DNA from: Deltaproteobacteria bacterium
GTDB taxonomy: Bacteria > Myxococcota > UBA796 > SXON01
Assembly (NCBI GenBank): GCA_947483545.1
Contig: CANKNP010000260.1
Span: forward strand, 1-7,739
Length of the DNA: 7,739 bases
Reading direction: 5' to 3'
Notes under the pieces: model-generated
The model's database searches: none
The model's input: the letters and a program-made list of their open reading frames with translations, nothing else
What the model was told of the DNA's origin: nothing
Made by a program: the position numbers and the translations under genes
In this document: positions 1 through 6,131 of the stretch, in pieces
How the letters are laid out: each line of letters begins with the position of its first letter
Numbering within the stretch: position 1 is the first letter of the stretch

Positions 1-274
1 CCGATACCCCGAAGGCCCGGCCATCGAGGCCCACGTGGACGCCCACGCGCTGGCGGGTGTGCTCTTGCGCGAGGTGCTCGGGTCCACGGTCGGCACCGAC
101 GGCCGCGCCACCATCGAGATCGTGCTGGAGCGCAACGGCATCGCGCGTCGGCACCCGCTTCGCTTTGTCGAGTCAACCCCCCAGACCGCCTGGGCCCCGG
201 TTGCCATCGCGGCGATCGGGGCCCTGCTCCTTGGCTTCATCGGCGGCGCGCTGGTGGGCTGGCACTTTCTGTAG
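1..274 (+). CDS. Partial protein of unknown function with C-terminal membrane anchor
   Basis: I do not recognise the family. The reading frame is open from the left edge (first full codon at base 2, reading R-Y-P-E-G-P) to TAG at 272-274, so the start lies outside the window. A GTG at 35 is only an internal candidate. About 90 residues are visible. The first 60 or so look like a small soluble domain ending in beta-strand-like sequence (around A-T-I-E-I-V-L-E-R). The last 27 residues form one strongly hydrophobic helix (W-A-P-V-A-I-A-A-I-G-A-L-L-L) with small-residue G-F-I-G-G-A-L-V-G spacing, then a four-residue tail. This suggests a membrane-anchored protein whose soluble part precedes the helix; sidedness cannot be told. 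The stop shares its last base with the recJ GTG start (TAGTG), so the two genes are probably cotranscribed and translationally coupled. The frame is probably real given the overlap and the clean helix. Confidence 0.6.
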   Translation, partial: RYPEGPAIEAHVDAHALAGVLLREVLGSTVGTDGRATIEIVLERNGIARRHPLRFVESTPQTAWAPVAIAAIGALLLGFIGGALVGWHFL

Positions 275-1965
275 TGTCCCCGCGCTCCTGGACCGGCCGG
301 CGCTGGCAGGCTCGGGACCCCGGCGCCCCGACCTCGGGTACCCTCTCCCAGCGGGTCCTCGCCGCCCGGGGGCTGGTGGGCCCGGACGCCGAGCGTTTCC
401 TGCACGCCAGCGTGTCCGACCTGCTCGACCCCGGCACGATGCTTGGCATGGCCGCCGCGGTTGGCCGGCTGGAGCGGGCGCTCCGCGACGGTGAGCACAT
501 CCGGCTTGTCACCGACTACGATGTAGACGGCACGACCTCCTGCCTCATCCTCCACGCCGCGCTGGACCGCCGGATCGCCGCGGACCGTTCGGCGGCGCTC
601 GTCAGCTACCACATCCCCGACCGCATGGTCGAAGGCTACGGCCTCTCCGAGCGGGCCGTGCGCGCCGCCGCGACCGATGGCGTCGCGCTGATCGTGACCG
701 CCGACATCGGCGTGCGCGACCATGCGACCATCTCCCTCGCCCGCTCCCTCGGCGTGGACGTCGTCGTCGTGGACCACCACCTGCCCGCCGGCGAGACCGT
801 GCCTGTCGATGCCGTCGCGGTGATCTGCCCGCCCCAGCCCGGGTGTCCGTACCCCAACAAGGCGCTCGCCGCCTGCGGGGTCTCGACCAAGCTGGCCTCC
901 GCCCTGCTCGCGTCCGACCCCAAGCGCGACGTCGTGCTGCCCTCGCTCTGGAAGCTCGCCGCCATCGGCACTGTCGCGGATGTCGTGGACCTGAGCACGC
1001 CAGAGAACCGCGCGCTCGTGACCCTCGGCCTGCGAGAGCTGAACCGCGGGCCGCACGGGGCGGGGCTGGCCGCGCTGATCGAGGTCGCCGGCGTGCATCT
1101 TGGGGCGATCACGGCTGAAACCTTGGGGTTCGCCATCGGCCCGCGGATCAACGCGGCCGGGCGTCTCCAGGACGCCAACGCCATCGTCCGGCTGCTGCGA
1201 ACGCGGGACCCCGTGAGCGCCGGGGAGCAGGCCCGGGCGCTGAACGCGCTCAACACGGAGCGTAGGGACATCCAGGCGAAGATGGTGCAGAAGGCGGAAG
1301 AGGCGCTCGCGGGCGGCCCACCGCCCCCGTTCATCGTGGTCGGCGGACCGGAAGAGGAGGGCTGGCACCGCGGGGTGAACGGGATCGTGGCCGCGCGGGT
1401 GCGGGACACCCACCACCGGCCATGCGCCGTGGTCTCGGTGTTGGGGGGGACGGCCACGGGGAGCATCCGGTCGGTGCCCAGCGTTCACGCTGTCCGGGCG
1501 TTGGACGGGGTCGCGGACCTGCTGATCCGGTACGGGGGCCACCCCGTCGCCGCAGGGTTCACGCTGCGCTCAGCCGATCTCCCCGCGTTCGCCGAGCGGC
1601 TCGCCGCTTTCGTGCGCGCCCACACCGACGACGACGGGCTCATCCCCGTGGAGGTCTACGACACCGAGGCCCAGGCCCGGGAGTGTACGCTCGCGGCGGT
1701 GGCGGACCTCGCCGCGCTCGAGCCCTGCGGAAAGGGGAACCCTCCGGCGTCGTTGCTCGTGCGGGGGCCGATCCCGCGGGTGCGGACGGCCAAGGATCTT
1801 CACGTGTTCGGCAACATCGGACCGCTGCCCTTTGTGTGGTGGAACGGGGCGGGGATGCTGAAGGGGGGGGCGGACAGTGCGGAGCTGCTGGGGACCCTGG
1901 AGGGATTTCAGGACAGGGGGTTGGATGGGGTGCGGTTGAGGGTGGAGGATGGGAGGGGGGGGTAG
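274..1965 (+). CDS. recJ: RecJ-like single-stranded-DNA-specific exonuclease (DHH/DHHA1 family)
   Basis: Predicted 5'-to-3' single-strand DNA exonuclease acting in the cytoplasm in recombinational and base-excision repair (known for the family). At 563 residues it matches usual RecJ length (about 560-670). Visible motifs: DYDVDG at residues 81-86 (motif I, metal-binding Asps), TADIG at 142-146 (motif II; commonly T-V-D-N/C-G), DHH at 167-169, GTVAD at 232-236 with Asp236, and the RecJ hallmark GPRINAAGRL at 289-298. The DHHA1 domain follows, with NGIVAAR at 369-375, SIRSVP at 397-402 and GGHPVAAGF at 421-429. From about residue 458 an OB-like region carries LEPCGKGNP (482-490) and ends in the expected LRVEDG strand. 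The GTG start is chosen because it overlaps the upstream stop in TAGTG and residues 35-56 already align with the RecJ N-terminal pattern; only a weak GGTGGG lies upstream. The last 35 codons are unusually rich in G runs (G8 at 1863-1870 and 1955-1962). The gene looks intact. A paralogous DHH nanoRNase is less likely given the OB region. Confidence 0.93.
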   Translation: MSPRSWTGRRWQARDPGAPTSGTLSQRVLAARGLVGPDAERFLHASVSDLLDPGTMLGMAAAVGRLERALRDGEHIRLVTDYDVDGTTSCLILHAALDRRIAADRSAALVSYHIPDRMVEGYGLSERAVRAAATDGVALIVTADIGVRDHATISLARSLGVDVVVVDHHLPAGETVPVDAVAVICPPQPGCPYPNKALAACGVSTKLASALLASDPKRDVVLPSLWKLAAIGTVADVVDLSTPENRALVTLGLRELNRGPHGAGLAALIEVAGVHLGAITAETLGFAIGPRINAAGRLQDANAIVRLLRTRDPVSAGEQARALNALNTERRDIQAKMVQKAEEALAGGPPPPFIVVGGPEEEGWHRGVNGIVAARVRDTHHRPCAVVSVLGGTATGSIRSVPSVHAVRALDGVADLLIRYGGHPVAAGFTLRSADLPAFAERLAAFVRAHTDDDGLIPVEVYDTEAQARECTLAAVADLAALEPCGKGNPPASLLVRGPIPRVRTAKDLHVFGNIGPLPFVWWNGAGMLKGGADSAELLGTLEGFQDRGLDGVRLRVEDGRGG

Positions 1966-1967
1966 GG
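1951..1967 (+). other. Putative G-quadruplex over the recJ stop codon
   Basis: The coding strand reads GGGAGGGGGGGGTAGGG, with the recJ TAG at 1963-1965. Splitting the G8 run as GGG-GG-GGG gives four G3 tracts with loops of 1, 2 and 2 bases, which fits the standard G3+N1-7 rule. More G runs lie just upstream (1916-1920, 1927-1930, 1940-1942). It could fold in the mRNA or the non-template strand and affect release, pausing or termination. Folding is inferred from the pattern only. Confidence 0.5.
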
Positions 1968-3215
1968 TTTCCGGAAGGCGACGCCGGCCCGCGGTTTGGC
2001 CTCACCGACGCCGACGCCTTCGTGCAAGGCGACACGGACGACGTCGGTTGGCCGGACACCACGATGGGCGTCGGTGACGTGGACGGCGATGGGCTGGACG
2101 ACACCGTTGTCGGCGCGCAGAACCTCTCCGCAACGACGGGCACCGCGTACCTCATGTCCGGTCCAGATGTGGCTTCGGGTGGCACCGTTCGGTTTGCCCT
2201 GGCCTCGTTCGCCGGGATGGCGGACGAGGGCACAGGCGTCGCCTCGCCAGGGGATGTGGACGGGGACGGGAACGCCGAGGTCCTGGTCGGGTTCCCCTGG
2301 GACAACACCTACGCCAACGACGGCGGCGCGGCCTGCCTGTGGTACGGGCCGGTCAGCGGCTCCCACACCCGGTCGGACGCCGACGCCGCCTGGTACGGCA
2401 GCGGGGAGCGGGCGTACCTTGGCGCGGGCATGGCCGCCGGTCGCGATGTCACCGGCGATGCGTTCGGCGACCTTGTGTTGGGCGCCGCCTACGAGGAAGG
2501 CGATGCCGAATACTCTGGCCGGGGACGTCAACGGCGACGGCGTCAATGACCTCGGGATCGGCTGGAGCCAGTACGTCACCGCCGCCGGCACGGTTGGCGG
2601 CGTCGCGGTGTTTTTGGTCCCGTGTCCGGCAACTACGAGGCCGACGATGCGGACGCCGTGGTCGCCGGCCACGACTACGCGCTTCTCGCCACGCAGAACA
2701 CGGCGGCGACCGTTGGCGACGTGGATGGCGACGGCTTGGACGACATGCTCGCCGGCGCGCCGAACGCGAACGTCGGCACGGACGCCTCGGCCGGCATCGC
2801 CTACCTGATGTCCGGCACGGAGGTGGCCACCGGCAGCGACACCCGGTTCTCTCTCGCCACGTTCGTCGGAACCGCGGATCTACAGCGCCTGGGAACCGCC
2901 GCTGTGACCCTCGGAGATGTCGATGGCGACGGCAACGTGGACGTCCTCGCCTCGGGCGACGGGGACTCGACCTACGTCGGCACGGGCGGCGCGGCCTATG
3001 TCTGGTATGGGCCCGCGCGCGGCGCCTTGACCGCCGCCGACGCCGGGGCTGTGTTCTATGGCAGCTCGGAGCAAGGCCTGCTGGGCGAGAACCTGCACGC
3101 GGGGCACGACCTCACCGGCGACCCCTAGGCGGATCTCGTGCTCGGGGCTCCGGGCGCCGAGGGCGACAGCGTCTCCTCCGGCGTCGTTTACGTGGTCCCG
3201 GGCTTGGCGCCCTGA
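1966..3215 (+). pseudogene. Broken FG-GAP / integrin-alpha-type beta-propeller protein gene
   Basis: Remnant of a secreted or surface calcium-binding beta-propeller protein; such FG-GAP proteins are usually extracellular and their ligand cannot be told. Four lesions are visible. (1) No 5' end: homology starts mid-blade (F-G-L-T-D-A-D-A at about 1995) with no signal peptide, and in-frame ATG 2064 or GTG 2022 lie inside the domain. (2) Near 2515-2521 the frame moves by one base and blade 3 joins blade 4 after only about 26 residues, where other blades take 59-66; about 113 bases are missing. Reading on in the first frame stops at 2547-2549. (3) At the T5GG tract 2611-2617 one base is missing; restoring it gives V-F-L-G-P-V-S-G-N-Y, exactly the expected strand. 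(4) TAG at 3126-3128 interrupts T-G-D-P-stop-A-D-L-V-L-G, where TAC (Tyr) would fit; the frame then runs on to TGA 3213-3215. Lesions 2 and 3 together restore the original frame. Part of this could be sequencing error, but the deletion and missing 5' end argue for real decay. Confidence 0.82.
2076..3134 (+). repeat. Seven FG-GAP calcium-loop repeats (propeller blades)
   Basis: Seven D-x-D/T-G-D-x-x-x-D/E loops can be read: 2076-2102 (DVDGDGLDD), 2253-2279 (DVDGDGNAE), 2445-2474 (DVTGDAFGD region), 2524-2550 (DVNGDGVND, shifted frame), 2718-2744 (DVDGDGLDD), 2916-2942 (DVDGDGNVD) and 3108-3134 (DLTGDP-stop-AD). Spacings are 59, 64, about 26, 65 (after restoring one base), 66 and 64 residues. 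Blades 1-3 resemble blades 5-7 in order: loops 1/5 share GLDD and then A-Y-L-M-S-G, 2/6 share G-D-G-N and then W-Y-G-P, and 3/7 share T-G-D. This points to an older internal duplication. Whether seven is the full blade number is uncertain because the 5' end is missing. Confidence 0.8.
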
Positions 3216-3220
3216 GCGCC
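3206..3220. terminator. Weak GC hairpin at the convergent gene ends
   Basis: GGCGC (3206-3210) and GCGCC (3216-3220) form a perfect 5-bp stem around a 5-base loop that contains the final TGA of the propeller remnant. It lies just before the mtnK end at 3248, where the two strands' transcripts meet. There is no T-run on either side, so it is at best a poor intrinsic terminator, and such short stems are common by chance at this GC content. Confidence 0.2.
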
Positions 3221-3247
3221 GCCTCGGGGTGACTTCCATGGCGACGC

Positions 3248-4504
3248 CTACGCCCCCTCCACCCTCCCCGCCTCCTCCTCCACAATGTCCATCAGATCCC
3301 CGATCGTCCGCATCCTCGCGTGCTCGATCGCCCACCGCCGGCCGATGCCGATCGCCGCCCGCTCGGGCACCGCGCGCACCGCCGGGTCCGCGATGCAGGT
3401 GAAGTCCCACACGCTCACAATGCCCATGGTTCGCCGCAAGAGCTTCGCCCCGCCGTGCAGCGCGACCTGCTGGAGCAATCGCGCCATGTAGGCCGCTCGG
3501 TAGGCCGCGAACGCGTCGTCGCCCCCAGGAAACGCCCAATACCGCGCGGGCACGAGCTCGCCGCGATGGTTGTCCTTCCATAGGGCCTCGAACGTCTCCG
3601 CGAACCGAGCCCAGAGGGCGTGAATCGTGTCTGTCAGCCACCTACGATAGGCCCGCCGCTCGTCGGCATCCGGCGTATGCGCCCAGTGGGACAGCCAGTT
3701 CAGCACGAGGTTCTGCACGAGGGCGGCGACGTCGTAGGCCATGGGCCCGAAGAAGGCGAACTCGGGATCGATCACTCGGGTGTCCGTCGCCGTGACCATG
3801 ACGCTCCCCGTGTGCAGGTCCGCGTGGATCAAAGCCTCGGCGTGTTGCATGTAGGCGCGCTTGGCCTCTGCCAGCGCGAGCTTCAGCTCCCAGTCGCCGC
3901 GAATGGCGTGTACGGCCTCCGAAATCGCCGGGTTCCACTTGTTCTCCTCCATCTCGGCGAACGGATTGGTGTAGACGAAGTCCTCTTGGAGCCGGCGCAG
4001 GTCGGCGTTCACGTACTGCGCCTGCATCGCCTTCTTTTCCTCGCCCGAGAGGTACAGGTCCGAGGTGAAGAACAGCGTGCGGGCAAGGAACGTGCCAAGG
4101 TGTTCGGCGAGGAAGGGAAACCGCTTTCGCGCGACGAGGGCGTGGCGAAGCATGTCGTAACCGTCGAGGAGCTCCATCACGACGAGCGAGAGGTCAGCCT
4201 CCTCGTCGAGGACGACCGGCACACGCCCCGGGACCAGCCGCCCGTATTCGTGGAGCGCTTGCGTCTCGTACCGCATCCGCTCGCGGGTGAGCGGCCAGGA
4301 CTCGCCGACCACCCGCAGATAGGGCAGCGCCTGCTTGACGACGACGGCGGATCCCTGCCCTCGTACGATAAAAACCATGTTCAGGTTGCCATCGCCCACC
4401 TCCGCCACCTGCATCGACTCCCCGGCGGCGAACAGGGGTTGGAGGGCCGGGCGAGTGGCGATCCAGGCGGGGATCTGGGCGGCGGAGAGGGCGTGGTATT
4501 CCAT
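3248..4504 (-). CDS. mtnK: S-methyl-5-thioribose kinase (methionine salvage)
   Basis: Predicted cytoplasmic kinase that phosphorylates 5-methylthioribose with ATP to 5-methylthioribose-1-phosphate, the substrate of isomerase MtnA in methionine salvage (family knowledge). It has 418 residues, near the usual 390-420. It shows the aminoglycoside-phosphotransferase-like fold in order: EVGDGNLNMVF at 35-45 (glycine-rich loop), VVVKQALPYLR at 54-64 with the ATP-binding Lys57, hinge VMELLDG at 109-115, catalytic loop HADLHTGS at 227-234 with Asp229, and DPE at 246-248, the MtnK replacement for kinase DFG. A late Arg pair (357-358, LLRRTMG) matches the substrate-binding arginines of this family. The ATG at 4504 fits the family N-terminus, but I see no Shine-Dalgarno sequence before it. 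It lies 51 bases behind the phosphoesterase on the same strand, so cotranscription is likely. mtnA and other salvage genes are not in the window. The gene appears complete. Confidence 0.93.
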   Translation of the reverse strand: MEYHALSAAQIPAWIATRPALQPLFAAGESMQVAEVGDGNLNMVFIVRGQGSAVVVKQALPYLRVVGESWPLTRERMRYETQALHEYGRLVPGRVPVVLDEEADLSLVVMELLDGYDMLRHALVARKRFPFLAEHLGTFLARTLFFTSDLYLSGEEKKAMQAQYVNADLRRLQEDFVYTNPFAEMEENKWNPAISEAVHAIRGDWELKLALAEAKRAYMQHAEALIHADLHTGSVMVTATDTRVIDPEFAFFGPMAYDVAALVQNLVLNWLSHWAHTPDADERRAYRRWLTDTIHALWARFAETFEALWKDNHRGELVPARYWAFPGGDDAFAAYRAAYMARLLQQVALHGGAKLLRRTMGIVSVWDFTCIADPAVRAVPERAAIGIGRRWAIEHARMRTIGDLMDIVEEEAGRVEGA

Positions 4505-4555
4505 GATCGGAGGCTGTTCTCGAGGGGGGCTCCGTAACGCCGCATGGGAGTTTTC

Positions 4556-6118
4556 CTACAATCGGGTGTGCCGAGGGACCCAGCGGGTGCCCAAGCGGAT
4601 GTGCGGAAGGCGGGGATTGGCCGATGAGCGCCGGCACGCCCATTGCATAGGCCCCTCCGCCCCCGAGGTCTCATGCTTGTCTTCCTCCTCGCCTGCGCGG
4701 GCCTCCCCGCGCTGCTGGATGGTCTCCAGATCGAGCTCTCGCAGCTCGGCGTCGCCGTCCACCCCCGCTTGTTCGGCGTGCAGCCGGTAGAGCGAGAGCC
4801 CCAGGCTGGTGAGATCCTTGTCGAGGTCCCCCGTCACCGGCACTGCGGCGGGCAGGGGCGGCGGCGCGAGGCGCGCGGGGGTCTCGCGCAGTTCGTCGCC
4901 GAACGCCGCGGTGAGGTCATCCGCCGTGCCATCCCTGAGCGTCAGCGGCTCGAGCTGGAAGCGGCGCTCCAGGAAGGCCAGCACGCTCGTGTGGTCGCAG
5001 ACGTGGCTGTACACCCCCTGCCGCAAGAGCGGCGAAATCAACAGCGCGGGCACCCGCCCACCGTACCAGTCGAGCGCGGTGCCACCGCGTCCAATGCCCC
5101 GCTTGCCGGTCCCCGGGTGAGGCGCCGCGGGGGGCTCGACATGGTCCCAGTAGCCCCCGTGCTCATCGTAGGTCACCACGAACAGGGTCCGCGCCCATCG
5201 GATGGGGTCGGCCCGAAGCGCGTTGTAGATGTTCGCCACCAGCCGCTGTCCATCGTGCAGGTGGGTGTGATGGTGATCGTTGTTCGGATGGAGGTCTTTG
5301 GAGGGCCAGTGTCGCGGCTCGATGAACGTGTAGGCGGGGAGCCGATCGACCCCGGCGAGGTCGTGCCCTGGCAGACCGGGCGGCCAAGCGGAGCCGTCCG
5401 TTCGGGACACGTCGCAGAGGAACCGGTCAAACGCGCGGATCGGGTCCGCGTCGTCCCGGGAAGCCCCTGCCGCGCGGGCCTTCCGGCGTGCCTGTGTCGC
5501 GGCGTGGACCACGGACCGACTGGTGATCAACGTCGCCGGACCGTCCACGTAGATTCGCCACGCCGGCCCGGCCTCCGTGAGCCGACTGAAGATCGATGGC
5601 CAGCCGCCGTTCAGCTCGGGGAAGGGCTCAGCCCCCGTGGGGGACGTGCCCATGTGCAGGAAGTAGCGGTTCGGCCAGGTGGCAGATGCTATCGGCGCGA
5701 ACCAGCGGTCGGCGAGCGTGAAGTTGGCCACCAGATCCCGGTAGACCGGCAGGTCATCCCGGCGGTGGTAGCGCAGCCCTTCGCGGACCAACTCCCGGCG
5801 TTGATCATCGGTGATCTTCTTCTCCTTTTCGGCCCTGTGCAGCATCGTCTCGATGAACCCGGCGCCGTTGGGACCGCCGTGCAGCTGCTTCGCCATGTCC
5901 CAGGGCATGTGGGCCGCGCCCGGTGGGATCAACGAAGCACCCGGCTCGGGCCGGAGGGTCGCGCCCGTAGCGAACAACGGGTGGTCGATCGCAAAGTCCA
6001 CGCCCTCGGGCACGCCGTCGGCGCCAAGCTCGCGCGTCCAGCCGAACACACGGTCGAAGGACAGGTTCTCCTGCATCAGCACGACCACGTGGTCGATGTT
6101 CTGCCAGCTCGGGTTCAT
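4556..6118 (-). CDS. Phosphoesterase of the phospholipase C / acid phosphatase AcpA superfamily
   Basis: Predicted metal-dependent phosphoesterase (alkaline-phosphatase-like fold) that would hydrolyse a phosphate mono- or diester; the substrate cannot be inferred. The 520-residue protein shows the family motifs in order: HVVVLMQENLSFDRVFG at 10-26 (metal-binding Glu17-Asn18), ATWPNRYFLHMGTS at 146-159 with Thr147 as likely nucleophile, HPNNDHHHTHLHDG at 277-290, VVTYDEHGGYWDHVEPP at 314-330 (Asp318-Glu319), and GRVPALLISP at 354-363 followed by DHTSVLAFLERRF (375-387). The start at 6118 is chosen because GGAG lies five bases before the ATG (6124-6127) and this Met immediately precedes the conserved N-terminus. 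An in-frame extension to 6259 would overlap the upstream gene and adds no family sequence. Unlike secreted PLC/AcpA proteins it has no Sec, Tat or lipoprotein signal, so it may be cytoplasmic. The last 40 residues (from Lys481) are Arg-rich, outside the family, and may be read-through beyond an older stop. It follows the barrel gene by 13 bases. Confidence 0.9.
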   Translation of the reverse strand: MNPSWQNIDHVVVLMQENLSFDRVFGWTRELGADGVPEGVDFAIDHPLFATGATLRPEPGASLIPPGAAHMPWDMAKQLHGGPNGAGFIETMLHRAEKEKKITDDQRRELVREGLRYHRRDDLPVYRDLVANFTLADRWFAPIASATWPNRYFLHMGTSPTGAEPFPELNGGWPSIFSRLTEAGPAWRIYVDGPATLITSRSVVHAATQARRKARAAGASRDDADPIRAFDRFLCDVSRTDGSAWPPGLPGHDLAGVDRLPAYTFIEPRHWPSKDLHPNNDHHHTHLHDGQRLVANIYNALRADPIRWARTLFVVTYDEHGGYWDHVEPPAAPHPGTGKRGIGRGGTALDWYGGRVPALLISPLLRQGVYSHVCDHTSVLAFLERRFQLEPLTLRDGTADDLTAAFGDELRETPARLAPPPLPAAVPVTGDLDKDLTSLGLSLYRLHAEQAGVDGDAELRELDLETIQQRGEARAGEEEDKHETSGAEGPMQWACRRSSANPRLPHIRLGTRWVPRHTRL

Positions 6119-6131
6119 CGGGGCTCCAGGT
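6119..6131 (-). promoter_or_regulatory. Ribosome binding site of the phosphoesterase gene
   Basis: On the minus strand the spacer reads CCTGGAGCCCCG before the ATG. GGAG (6127-6124) is five bases from the start codon and fills the short gap after the TGA of the barrel gene (6134-6132). It decides the start at 6118 over the longer overlapping frame and supports cotranscription. Confidence 0.6.

Noticed and set aside
1422..2549. Single long frame joining recJ-internal sequence to the first propeller blades
   Set aside because: Up to about 1965 it is a shadow of recJ in another frame; only the part after the recJ stop carries FG-GAP sequence, so it is not one gene.
3620..4537. Plus-strand open frame of 305 codons opposite mtnK
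   Set aside because: Antisense shadow of a well-conserved kinase; its sequence has no coherent domain pattern.
4505..4555. CGGAG...CTCCG inverted repeat in the gap before mtnK as a terminator or regulator
   Set aside because: The stem is only five base pairs around a long loop with no T-run; it is expected by chance and there is no sign of an mtnK-specific promoter or SAM-type riboswitch in 51 bases.
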